Part shown: positions 1 through 6,821 of the stretch, one piece after another | Layout: every line of letters starts with the position of its first letter | Numbering within the stretch: position 1 is the first letter of the stretch | Source: Zoogloeaceae bacterium | Lineage (GTDB): Bacteria; Pseudomonadota; Gammaproteobacteria; Burkholderiales; Rhodocyclaceae | Direction of reading: 5' to 3' | DNA: 19,707 nt | Assembly (NCBI GenBank): GCA_031274855.1 | Contig: JAISPO010000172.1 | Coordinates: 1 to 19,707, forward strand | Translations under genes and position numbers: made by a program | Notes under the pieces: generated by a model | What the model was told of the DNA's origin: nothing | The model's input: the letters and a program-made list of their open reading frames with translations, nothing else | Databases searched by the model: none

Positions 1-35
1 TCTTGAAGGGGAGGGGGTTTGGGGAGTGGTTTCTG

Positions 36-647
36 TTAAACCACCCGCACGAGCATCATTAACCCTGTTGCCGCGACCAGCGCGCCGCTGCCGCGCGCCC
101 AGAGGGCGTGCCGCGCGCCGAGCAGGCGCACGGTAGAGAAGCCGATGGTTTGCAGCATCAGGCAACTGATGGCGAAGCCCGCGCAGTAGAGTTCAAAGGC
201 GCTGCCGCTGGCTTCCGTGCCGTGCGCGAAGCCGTGACACAGGGCAAAACCGGCGATCAGCGCGTATCCGGGCACTGCCGGCATTTGGCGGCCCGCAATC
301 ATCATTAAACCCAGTACCAGTACCGAGGCGGCAATGCCTGCTTCGACCATCGGCAATCCCCATTGCAAGTGACCGGCAACGCTGCCTGCAAGCAGAACGC
401 CCAGGAAAAGCAGGGGCGCGAGCCAGCGGGTATGTCCTCCCCGCAGCGCCGCGTACGCGCCAACAGCCAGCATGGCCAAGAGGTGATCCAGACCGCTTAG
501 CGGGTGCATGAACCCGCTGACGATATCCGAATTGCCGACGTGACCCGGGTGAGCCTGCGCGCCAACAGTCAGGCAGCAGAGGGCCAGCCCCAACAGCATG
601 TGGCGGCCTGCGAGCGGCGATTTTGCAAAAGAGAAACGGGATTCCAT
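36..647 (-). CDS. hupE: HupE/UreJ family nickel transporter
   Basis: Predicted inner-membrane protein of 203 residues that likely imports nickel for the hydrogenase. The N-terminus is a signal peptide with a hydrophobic core and an AQA|HPGH cleavage site near residue 32, so the mature protein starts with a His-rich HPGH motif. Family motifs are visible: HPLSGLDHLLAML at about 48-60 and CHGFAHGTE in the middle of the protein, followed by hydrophobic segments to the end. I chose the ATG at 647 because an AAGGAAAG ribosome site lies 5 bases upstream and the signal peptide begins properly there; an upstream in-frame start at 710 would add 21 charged residues and overlap hypE. It is the last gene of the hyp operon, 34 bases after hypE. 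HupE proteins are usually found with hydrogenase genes, and nickel is the family's proposed substrate; the transport role here is inferred from family and context. Confidence 0.9.
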   Translation of the reverse strand: MESRFSFAKSPLAGRHMLLGLALCCLTVGAQAHPGHVGNSDIVSGFMHPLSGLDHLLAMLAVGAYAALRGGHTRWLAPLLFLGVLLAGSVAGHLQWGLPMVEAGIAASVLVLGLMMIAGRQMPAVPGYALIAGFALCHGFAHGTEASGSAFELYCAGFAISCLMLQTIGFSTVRLLGARHALWARGSGALVAATGLMMLVRVV

Positions 648-652
648 GTGCG

Positions 653-660
653 CTTTCCTT
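653..660 (-). promoter_or_regulatory. Ribosome binding site deciding the hupE start
   Basis: AAGGAAAG on the minus strand, 5 bases before the ATG at 647. It supports the shorter hupE start over the in-frame start at 710, which lies inside hypE. Confidence 0.6.
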
Positions 661-681
661 TCAGGGGTGATCGTTCGGTCA

Positions 682-1737
682 TCAGCATATTCTCGGCAAC
701 ATCTCACCATGCAACCAGTCGAGCAGGCGTTCGCCGCCGAAATTTGTCGTCATCCTAACAAAGCCGTGGGTATCCGTACAGACTTCGCCGATCTGCGTCG
801 CTTCGCGTCCCAGCGGATGCGATTGCATGGCCCGCACCAGACCGGCGGCGTCTTCGGCGGCGCAAACGGCTACCAGCTTGCCTTCGTTGGCGAGATAGAG
901 CGGATCCAGCCCGAAAAACTCGCAGGCCGCGCGAACGGCGGGGCGCACCGGCAGGGCCGCTTCATCAATGCGCATTCCGGCGCTGGATTGCTGACAGAGT
1001 TCGTTGAGGGTATTGGCCAGGCCGCCGCGGGTCGGGTCGCGCAACAGGCGCAGCGACGGGCAGTGTTCGAGCATGTGCGCTACCAGACCGTTGAGCGCGG
1101 CGCAATCGGATTCGATTGGGCTGTCGAATCCCAGGGCTTCGCGCTGGGAAAGGATTGCCATGCCGTGATCGCCGAGATAGCCGGAGACGATCACGGCATC
1201 GCCGGGTTGGGCGCGCGCGCCGTCCAGCTCGACGCCATCGGGTACCACGCCCACGCCCGCGGTGGTGATGAACAGGCCATCAGCCTTGCCGCGTTCGACG
1301 ACTTTGGTATCGCCCGCGACCAGATATACACCGGCAATGGCGGCGGCCCTGGCCATGGACTGCGCCACGCGCAGCAGATCGGCCAGCGGCAGCCCTTCTT
1401 CGAGAATGAAACCCGCGCTCAGGTACAGCGGCTTCGCGCCGCCCATCGCCAGATCGTTGACTGTGCCGTTGACGGCCAGTGTGCCGATATCGCCGCCCGG
1501 AAAAAACAGCGGCGTGACGACATGGCAATCGGTGGAGAACGCCAAGCGGCCATTGAGCGGCGGCATGATGGCTTGATCGTTGCCCTGACGCAGCCAGATA
1601 TTTTCGCCACGGTCGAAATGGGGCGCGAACAATTCGGCGACCAGTTGCGCGGTGGCGCGGCCACCCGCGCCATGCGTCAGGTCGATACGGCCATTGCGCA
1701 AATCGAGCGGGCGGCCATCAATGCGTATGCGCTTCAT
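682..1737 (-). CDS. hypE: Hydrogenase maturation protein HypE
   Basis: HypE (351 residues) accepts the carbamoyl group from HypF on its C-terminal cysteine and dehydrates it with ATP to a thiocyanate, the source of the two CN ligands of the [NiFe] site. The sequence ends in the diagnostic PRIC tail with the reactive Cys as the last residue. The PurM/AIR-synthase fold is shown by LTHGAGGRA near the N-terminus, the FSTDCHVVTPLFFPGGDIG segment, NGTVNDLAMGGA, and LLRDPTRGGLA. The ATG at 1737 fits the family N-terminus (MKRIRIDG) and has AGGAG 7 bases upstream. The start overlaps the hypD stop as ATGA, so the two are translationally coupled. The length is normal for the family and nothing appears broken. 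Confidence 0.97.
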   Translation of the reverse strand: MKRIRIDGRPLDLRNGRIDLTHGAGGRATAQLVAELFAPHFDRGENIWLRQGNDQAIMPPLNGRLAFSTDCHVVTPLFFPGGDIGTLAVNGTVNDLAMGGAKPLYLSAGFILEEGLPLADLLRVAQSMARAAAIAGVYLVAGDTKVVERGKADGLFITTAGVGVVPDGVELDGARAQPGDAVIVSGYLGDHGMAILSQREALGFDSPIESDCAALNGLVAHMLEHCPSLRLLRDPTRGGLANTLNELCQQSSAGMRIDEAALPVRPAVRAACEFFGLDPLYLANEGKLVAVCAAEDAAGLVRAMQSHPLGREATQIGEVCTDTHGFVRMTTNFGGERLLDWLHGEMLPRIC

Positions 1738-2870
1738 GCGGGCGCTCCTGCCGTGGTTTTGGGGGCTTTGCGCAAGAAGCGCCCGTATTGATAATGCGCC
1801 GCGCAAGCCCCTTCGCTGGACACCATGCAGGCGCCCATGGGTGAGGCTGGTGTGCAGGCGGTGCCGAAGACTTTGCAGTCTTCGGGTTTTTTCAGGCCGC
1901 GCAAAATATCACCGCACATGCAGGCTTTGGCATCGGCGGCGGCGCTCTCGCGCATGTTGTAACGCCGTTCGGCATCCCAGGCGGCAAACTCCGGCCGGAT
2001 CGCCAGCGCGCTGGCGGGCACCATGCCCAATCCGCGCCATTCGAACGGGTCGCGCAGTTGCAGGGTTTGGGCTACGCAAGCCTGAGCGCGCAGGTTGCCC
2101 TGCTCGGTAACGGCGCGTGTGAACTGGTTTTCGACCTCTGCGCGACCTTCGTTGATTTGCCGCACCAGCATGTGCACGGCCTGAAGCACATCAATCGGCT
2201 CGAAACCGGTGATGACGATGGGTCTGTGGTAACGCGCCGCGACAGGCCGGTAGGGCGCAGCGCCGATGACGGTACTTACATGCGAGGGGCCGATGAAACC
2301 ATCGAGCATGTCCGCGCCGTCACTGAGCAGGTGGGTCATGGCCGGCGGGGTCAATACATGGTTGCAGTAGACACTGAAATTGCGCAGATTCTCGCCGCGC
2401 GCCGCCAGCAGCGCGACGGCTGTGGGCGGCGTGGTGGTCTCGAAGCCCAGACCGAAGAACACCACTTCGCGTTCCGGTTTGCGCCGAGCGAGTTCCAGCG
2501 CGTCGGCGCTGGAATACACCATGCGTATATCGGCGCCTGCCGCGCGCGCGCGGTACAGGCTGTTACCTTTGGTCGCGGGCACGCGCAGCACATCGCCATA
2601 GGTGCATAGCGTCACCGCATGTTCCTTGACCAAGGCAATGGCGCTGTCGATGCGGCCAATGGGCAGCACACACACCGGACAGCCGGGGCCGTGGATCAGC
2701 TCAATGTTGCCGGGCAGCAGCGCCGTCAGGCCATAACGCGCGATGGCATGGGTGTGACCGCCGCAAAATTCCATCAGGCGATAGCGCCGGTCAGGACGCG
2801 CTTCGGCCTGAATGCGTTGGGCCAGCGCCAGCGCCCACTCGCTGCGGCGGAATTCATCAACGTATTTCAT
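1734..2870 (-). CDS. hypD: Hydrogenase maturation scaffold protein HypD
   Basis: HypD (378 residues) forms with HypC the scaffold on which the Fe(CN)2CO unit is assembled; it carries a [4Fe-4S] cluster and redox-active thiols. Visible signatures are FCGGHTHAIARYGL with Cys36, GPGCPVCVLP with Cys64 and Cys67, the FGLGFETTTPPTA segment, and the Cys-rich C-terminal part (MCGDILRG, EDCKVFGTACTP, MGACMVSSEGACAAHYQYG) that binds the cluster. The length is typical of the family. Its ATG overlaps the stop of hypC and its TGA overlaps the hypE ATG, both as ATGA, so hypC-hypD-hypE form a tightly coupled translation unit. Confidence 0.97.
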   Translation of the reverse strand: MKYVDEFRRSEWALALAQRIQAEARPDRRYRLMEFCGGHTHAIARYGLTALLPGNIELIHGPGCPVCVLPIGRIDSAIALVKEHAVTLCTYGDVLRVPATKGNSLYRARAAGADIRMVYSSADALELARRKPEREVVFFGLGFETTTPPTAVALLAARGENLRNFSVYCNHVLTPPAMTHLLSDGADMLDGFIGPSHVSTVIGAAPYRPVAARYHRPIVITGFEPIDVLQAVHMLVRQINEGRAEVENQFTRAVTEQGNLRAQACVAQTLQLRDPFEWRGLGMVPASALAIRPEFAAWDAERRYNMRESAAADAKACMCGDILRGLKKPEDCKVFGTACTPASPMGACMVSSEGACAAHYQYGRFLRKAPKTTAGAPA

Positions 2871-3103
2871 GCGGCATCGCCTTCGGTCATTTCGGCAAGG
2901 AGGGCTAGATCGCGCAAAGTTTCATCCGCCGCTTCCCGGTCGAGTTTGCCGATTGCGAAGCCGACGTGCAGCAACACGAAGTCCCCCACGGCCACATCAT
3001 CAAGCAGCGCGACTGAAATTTCGCGCGTGACGCCATCGACACTCACGCGGGCGCGATCCCCGTGCATCAACTCGATGACTTCAACCGGCATGGCAAGACA
3101 CAT
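2867..3103 (-). CDS. hypC: Hydrogenase maturation chaperone HypC/HupF family
   Basis: A 78-residue chaperone that binds HypD during iron-ligand assembly and then delivers the Fe unit to the large-subunit precursor. The start MCLAMPVEV is diagnostic: after Met removal the N-terminal Cys2 is the iron and partner contact. A longer reading from 3178 would bury this Cys and overlap hypF, so I reject it. An AGGAGG ribosome site (3115-3120) lies inside the last codons of hypF, 11 bases before the ATG. The core is the small OB-like barrel, with the VAVGDFVLLHVGFAI segment carrying the conserved His. Only one HypC-like gene is present; with a single hydrogenase in view no second copy is needed. Confidence 0.96.
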   Translation of the reverse strand: MCLAMPVEVIELMHGDRARVSVDGVTREISVALLDDVAVGDFVLLHVGFAIGKLDREAADETLRDLALLAEMTEGDAA

Positions 3104-3107
3104 GACT

Positions 3108-5423
3108 TTAAGAACCTCCTGAAGAAAATGGCGCACGCTGCGTCGCCACCCAAGCCTGACCCAGACTGAGGCCGCCATCGCCGGGCGGGAACTTCCGCGC
3201 TTGCAACAGGCGGCACGGGGTATCGGCCAGCGCCTCGGTCAAACCCTGAACCAACAACCGGTTGGCACAACAGCCACCGGCCAGCGCCACAGTGGTGAGG
3301 CCCGTGGCATTTATCGCGTGGATGATCCAGCCGGCCAGCGCGCGCGCCAACGCGGTATGCCACAGGCTGGCGATTGCCGCTGCATCGCGCAACCCGGCGA
3401 GCCGCTCGGCCAGCGGCAGCAAATCGAGGCATGAGTCTTTCACGCGCCAGAGTGTCTCATATGCCGGATCAACCGTGTGGGGCGCGGCAATCGCTTCGAG
3501 CTTCATGGCCGCTTCGCCCTCATAGCTTTGCTGCGGGCAGATCCCGGCCAATCCGGCAACCGCGTCGAACCAGCGTCCCAGACTGGTGGTTTGCGGACAA
3601 TTCATGCCGCTTGCGATTTGCATATGTACACGCGCCGCAGTTTCTCCATCGACACCCGCGGGCAGGCGGTTCCGCTCGCCCAGCCGATGCAGCAGCGCCA
3701 AGCCCATGCGCCACGGCATACGCGCCGCCGCGTCGCCGCCGGGCAGAGGCAGGGGCGTGAGATGACCCAAGCGTTCGGCGCGGCCTTGAGCCACGCGCAG
3801 CAGTTCGCCGCCCCATGCGCCGCCATCCTCGCCCAGACCGAAGCCGTCCAGCGCCAGCCCAAGCGCCGGTTCCTCGTGTCCATGCTCGGCCAGCACGGCT
3901 GCCACATGGGCGTGATGATGCTGCACAGTCAGCAGCGGCAGTCCGCGCGTCTGTGCCAGCCGCGCGGCCAGACGGCTGGAATAAATGTCCGGCTGCAAGT
4001 CGCAAACGATGATTTGCGGCGTGATCCGCCAGTAGTCCAGCCAGCGGTCGACCGTCGCCTCCAGCGCATGGCAGGCGGCGGCGCTGGATAAATCGCCTAT
4101 GTGCTGCGAAACCCAGGCATGATGCCCCTCGGTCACGGTGAAACAGTTGTTCAAATAGCCGCCCAGCGCCAGAATCGCCGGAGCGGAACGCGGCAGCCGC
4201 TGCGGCTGCGGCACTTGGCCGCGGGCGCGGCGCAACCACAGCGGATCAGCGTCGCCGCGTGACAAAACCACGCTGTCGTCACAACGCGCCGCGATGGCGC
4301 GATCATGGCTGAGCATACCGTCGGCGATGCCGGCTAGATCGCTTCTGGCTTGATCCGGGTCGATCAGCAGCGGCTGGCCTGAGCGGTTCGCGCTGGTGGC
4401 CACCAGGATCAGATCATGCGCTTCACGCAGCCAGTCCTGGCCCGGCGGTTGGCCCAGCGCGACATGAAACAGCAGATGGTGAATGGGCGTGCTCGGCAGC
4501 ATCAGCCCCAGTTGGCGCAGGCCCGGGGCGACGCCCGTTAGCGCATCGGGCCGATCCTCACACATGGGCAGCAGCACGATGGGACGCGACGCGCTGTTGA
4601 GCAGGCGGGCGTCCTCAACGCTCAAGTACGCCCAGCGGGCCGCCGAAGCGGTATTGGGCACCATGGTGGCAAACGGTTTGGCGGGCCGGTGCTTGCGCTC
4701 GCGCAAGCGGGCCACCGTGGCTTTCTTGCGGGCATCGCAAACCAGATGAAAACCGCCCAGCCCCTGAATCGCCACAATGCCGCCATCCTCAACCAGTTGC
4801 CAGGCTGCCGTGATGGGGTCGCCCTCATCCTGCGCGGCGGCGTGCCAAGCCTCGAATTTCAGGCGCGGCCCGCATTGAGGACAGGCAATCGGTTCGGCAT
4901 GGAAGCGCCGGTTGGCGGGGTCGGAGTATTCGCGCGCGCAGGCTTCGCACATGCCGAACATCGCCATGCTGGTATGGGCGCGGTCGTAGGGCGTACGCAG
5001 GGTCAGCGTGAAGCGGGGGCCGCAATCGGTGCAGCCGATGAAGGCGTGCCGCCAGCGGCGGTTATCGGGCGTGAATAATTCTTCCACGCAGGCATCGCAG
5101 ACAGCGGTATCGACCGGAATGATCGCCGTCGCGCCGCTGCTATCAAGGCTGTCGACAATGCTGAAATCGTGCCAGTCCGCGCACGGCGGGGCATCGTTTG
5201 CGCTAATGCCGTCAATTCGGGCCAAGGGCGGTAAATCATGCCGCAGCGCCGCTTCCAGCGCCTGCAAGCGGTCGCGTTCGCCTTGAACGTCAACCAGCAC
5301 GCCGCGCGCGGTGTTACAGACTTTGCCCGCCAGACGCAATTGGGTCGCCTTGCGCCAGACGAAGGGACGAAAGCCCACGCCCTGTACGCAACCGCTGATC
5401 CACAACTGCCGCCGCTCAATCAT
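3108..5423 (-). CDS. hypF: Carbamoyltransferase HypF
   Basis: HypF (771 residues) hydrolyses carbamoyl phosphate, forms carbamoyl-adenylate with ATP and passes the carbamoyl group to HypE. All domains are visible in order. An acylphosphatase domain contains VQGVGFRPF at residues 13-21. Two zinc fingers follow with Cys109, 112, 131, 134, 159, 162, 181 and 184, giving the classical CX2C-X18-CX2C-X24-CX2C-X18-CX2C spacing. A YrdC-like domain comes next (AIQGLGGFHLVCDA near 218-231, KHRPAKPFA near 244-252, ATSANRSGQP near 342-351). The Kae1-like domain has VQHHHAHVAAVLAEHG at 500-515 and LDGFGLGEDGGAWGGELL after it. The ATG at 5423 starts directly at the acylphosphatase domain. The gene begins 9 bases after the hypB stop and ends 4 bases before the hypC ATG. 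It is among the most GC-rich parts of the window (45 of 60 bases at 3781-3840). Confidence 0.97.
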   Translation of the reverse strand: MIERRQLWISGCVQGVGFRPFVWRKATQLRLAGKVCNTARGVLVDVQGERDRLQALEAALRHDLPPLARIDGISANDAPPCADWHDFSIVDSLDSSGATAIIPVDTAVCDACVEELFTPDNRRWRHAFIGCTDCGPRFTLTLRTPYDRAHTSMAMFGMCEACAREYSDPANRRFHAEPIACPQCGPRLKFEAWHAAAQDEGDPITAAWQLVEDGGIVAIQGLGGFHLVCDARKKATVARLRERKHRPAKPFATMVPNTASAARWAYLSVEDARLLNSASRPIVLLPMCEDRPDALTGVAPGLRQLGLMLPSTPIHHLLFHVALGQPPGQDWLREAHDLILVATSANRSGQPLLIDPDQARSDLAGIADGMLSHDRAIAARCDDSVVLSRGDADPLWLRRARGQVPQPQRLPRSAPAILALGGYLNNCFTVTEGHHAWVSQHIGDLSSAAACHALEATVDRWLDYWRITPQIIVCDLQPDIYSSRLAARLAQTRGLPLLTVQHHHAHVAAVLAEHGHEEPALGLALDGFGLGEDGGAWGGELLRVAQGRAERLGHLTPLPLPGGDAAARMPWRMGLALLHRLGERNRLPAGVDGETAARVHMQIASGMNCPQTTSLGRWFDAVAGLAGICPQQSYEGEAAMKLEAIAAPHTVDPAYETLWRVKDSCLDLLPLAERLAGLRDAAAIASLWHTALARALAGWIIHAINATGLTTVALAGGCCANRLLVQGLTEALADTPCRLLQARKFPPGDGGLSLGQAWVATQRAPFSSGGS
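3115..3120 (-). promoter_or_regulatory. hypC ribosome binding site inside the hypF 3' end
   Basis: A perfect AGGAGG lies in the final Gly-Gly codons of hypF, 4 bases before the hypF stop codon (3108-3110). Ribosomes ending hypF would cover the site, which suggests coupled translation of the two genes. Confidence 0.6.
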
Positions 5424-5432
5424 CAGCCGTGG

Positions 5433-6221
5433 TTACCTGCCGGGTGGCTGCGGCATCTCGCGCCGCGCCTGTTCGCAGCCGTCGCGCAACCAGTCGAACC
5501 AGGCCGTCAGCCCTTCACCATTACGCGCGGAAATCTGGAACACGCGAATGCCGGGGTTGACGCGGCGCGCGTAAGCCAGCGCCCGCGCCACGTCGAAATC
5601 CACGTAGGGCAAGAGGTCGATCTTATTGAGCAGCAGCACGTCAGCGGCAGCGAACATGTCTGGATATTTGACCGGTTTGTCTTCGCCTTCCGTCACCGAT
5701 AGCACGGCTACCTTGTGCGCTTCGCCCAGATCGAAAGCCGCCGGACACACCAGATTGCCCACGTTTTCGATCAGCAGCAAGCCGCCGGAGGAAAGATTCA
5801 AATCCTGCGCCGCATGGCCCACCGCGTGGGCATCCAGATGGCAGCCCTTGCCGGTATTGATCTGTATCGCAGGGGCGCCTGCCGCATGGATACGCTGCGC
5901 GTCGTTGTCGGTTTGCTGGTCGCCCTCAATCACCGCCAGCGGAACTTCGCCGCGCAAGGCTTCGATGGTGCGCACCAGCACGCTGGTTTTGCCCGATCCC
6001 GGACTGGATACCAGATTCAGCGCAAAAACACCCAGCGCACGCCAATACGCGCGGTTGGCGGCGGCATAGCGATTATTTTCGCTCAGGATGTCCTGTTCCA
6101 GCGACAGGCGGCGGCCTTGCTGTCCCGCATGAGTATGTTCGTGGGAATGCCCATGTTCATGGGTATGTCCGTGCTCGTGAGAATGGGGTTGGGATGTTCC
6201 GCAGCCACATGTCGTGCACAT
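5433..6221 (-). CDS. hypB: Nickel-inserting GTPase HypB with His-rich N-terminus
   Basis: HypB (262 residues) is the GTPase that, with HypA, inserts nickel into the hydrogenase large-subunit precursor. The N-terminus MCTTCGCG carries the CXXCGC high-affinity nickel site (Cys2, Cys5, Cys7). It is followed by ten histidines within residues 13-31 in alternating His-Glu/Gly/Ser order, a likely nickel-storage stretch. The GTPase core shows the P-loop PGSGKT at 74-79, EGDQQTDNDA at 99-108, the metal-site Cys-His at 127-128, NVGNLVCPAAFDLGE at about 153-167, and NKID at 199-202. An upstream GAGGTGA ribosome site (6228-6234) is 6 bases from the ATG. It sits between hypA (49-base gap) and hypF. Confidence 0.97.
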   Translation of the reverse strand: MCTTCGCGTSQPHSHEHGHTHEHGHSHEHTHAGQQGRRLSLEQDILSENNRYAAANRAYWRALGVFALNLVSSPGSGKTSVLVRTIEALRGEVPLAVIEGDQQTDNDAQRIHAAGAPAIQINTGKGCHLDAHAVGHAAQDLNLSSGGLLLIENVGNLVCPAAFDLGEAHKVAVLSVTEGEDKPVKYPDMFAAADVLLLNKIDLLPYVDFDVARALAYARRVNPGIRVFQISARNGEGLTAWFDWLRDGCEQARREMPQPPGR

Positions 6222-6270
6222 AATCTTTCACCTCAGGTTCGATAAGGAATTCAATGGCAATTCAGGATGA

Positions 6271-6612
6271 TCAATAGACCACCAGACCGGATACCCGCAT
6301 CTGGCCGCCACTTACCACGGTCAATTCGTAGCTGCCACAGGCAGGGCAGGGGTCGCCGCGCTGCGCCAGTTCCACCGGAGTTGAACATTGCACGCACATG
6401 GCTTGTCCTGAAGGCTCGGTAATGGCCAGTTCGGCATCGCCGGCGACCGAACCGCGCAATGCGATGTTCAGGGCGAAACGAAGCGCCGGTACATCAACCG
6501 CGGCGAGTTGTCCGATTTCCAGTTCCACCGTATGGACGCGGCGAAAACCTTCTTTGGCGGCTTGGGCATCAATCAGGTCACGGATCGACTCGGCCAGCGT
6601 CATCTCATGCAT
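6271..6612 (-). CDS. hypA: Nickel metallochaperone HypA
   Basis: HypA (113 residues) binds nickel through its N-terminal Met-His-Glu and hands it to the hydrogenase large subunit together with HypB. The start MHEMTLAES gives the required His2. A zinc-finger loop is present with Cys73, Cys76, Cys89 and Cys92 (CVQC ... CPAC). I chose the ATG at 6612: GAGGAAG (6620-6626) sits 7 bases upstream, whereas an in-frame TTG two codons earlier (6616-6618) would be only about 1 base from that site and would displace His2. It is the first gene of the minus-strand hyp operon and lies divergent from hoxF across a 209-base control region. Confidence 0.96.
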   Translation of the reverse strand: MHEMTLAESIRDLIDAQAAKEGFRRVHTVELEIGQLAAVDVPALRFALNIALRGSVAGDAELAITEPSGQAMCVQCSTPVELAQRGDPCPACGSYELTVVSGGQMRVSGLVVY

Positions 6613-6619
6613 GGACAAG

Positions 6620-6626
6620 CTTCCTC
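6620..6626 (-). promoter_or_regulatory. Ribosome binding site deciding the hypA start
   Basis: GAGGAAG on the minus strand, 7 bases before the ATG at 6612. It selects the ATG that places the nickel-binding His at position 2, over a TTG two codons upstream. Confidence 0.65.
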
Positions 6627-6638
6627 GCGCCTTTTGCG

Positions 6639-6665
6639 CTTATAGTTTTGAGCGATTCCCAACAA
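6639..6665 (-). promoter_or_regulatory. Candidate promoter of the hyp operon
   Basis: On the minus strand, TTGTTG (6660-6665) is followed after 15 bases by TATAAG (6639-6644), with the hypA ATG 26 bases further on. The -10 hexamer matches the housekeeping consensus at 5 of 6 positions; the -35 match is weak and the spacer is short. The position gives a short leader. The -35 element overlaps the first copy of the 13-base repeat. This is a prediction by eye only. Confidence 0.3.
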
Positions 6666-6697
6666 TTTTCCATCGGGGCATTATCCCAGCAATTTTC
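6658..6697. repeat. Two-copy 13-base direct repeat in the hyp/hox control region
   Basis: CCCAACAATTTTC at 6658-6670 and CCCAGCAATTTTC at 6685-6697 match at 12 of 13 positions, 27 bases apart start to start, roughly two and a half helical turns. Relative to the candidate hyp promoter, one copy overlaps the -35 element and the other lies upstream near -60. This layout is typical for tandem binding of a transcription regulator. A weaker partial match (CAGATTTTC, 6731-6739) occurs closer to hoxF but is off the 27-base spacing. No known regulator motif was recognised. Confidence 0.5.
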
Positions 6698-6768
6698 AAA
6701 AATGATGTGCCATAAGTGTTAATATCTTGGCAGATTTTCGGGTACGTGTTCTACCGCACGGGATGTTT

Positions 6769-6794
6769 TTGTTGAGGCTGTCACCTTTTATAAG
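6769..6794 (+). promoter_or_regulatory. Candidate promoter of the hox operon
   Basis: TTGTTG (6769-6774) and TATAAG (6789-6794) are separated by 14 bases, ahead of the strong hoxF ribosome site. The hexamers are the same two words as in the candidate hyp promoter on the other strand. The spacer is shorter than the usual 16-18 bases, so the -35 element may be placed wrongly. This is a prediction by eye only. Confidence 0.3.
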
Positions 6795-6805
6795 CGGTCG
6801 CTTTC

Positions 6806-6815
6806 AAAGGAGGAG
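6806..6815 (+). promoter_or_regulatory. Strong ribosome binding site deciding the TTG start of hoxF
   Basis: AAAGGAGGAG ends 6 bases before the TTG at 6822. No ATG lies at a suitable distance, so the site fixes TTG as the start codon. It is among the strongest ribosome sites in the window, which may compensate for the weak start codon. Confidence 0.75.
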
Positions 6816-6821
6816 TGTGCT

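Noticed and set aside
1..35. Possible terminator downstream of hupE
   Set aside because: The 35 bases are G/T-rich on the plus strand, with no hairpin and no T tract on the minus strand; the window ends before more can be seen.
598..1791. Open frame of 397 codons on the plus strand opposite hypE
   Set aside because: It is antisense to a gene with clear HypE motifs, has no ribosome site and no recognisable domain. Long antisense frames are common in GC-rich genes.
3104..3178. Longer N-terminus for hypC
   Set aside because: It would hide the essential N-terminal Cys of HypC and overlap the hypF coding end.
6727..6742. TGGCAG-like sequence ahead of hoxF as a sigma-54 promoter
   Set aside because: The -24 GG is present but the required -12 GC is missing at the correct distance.
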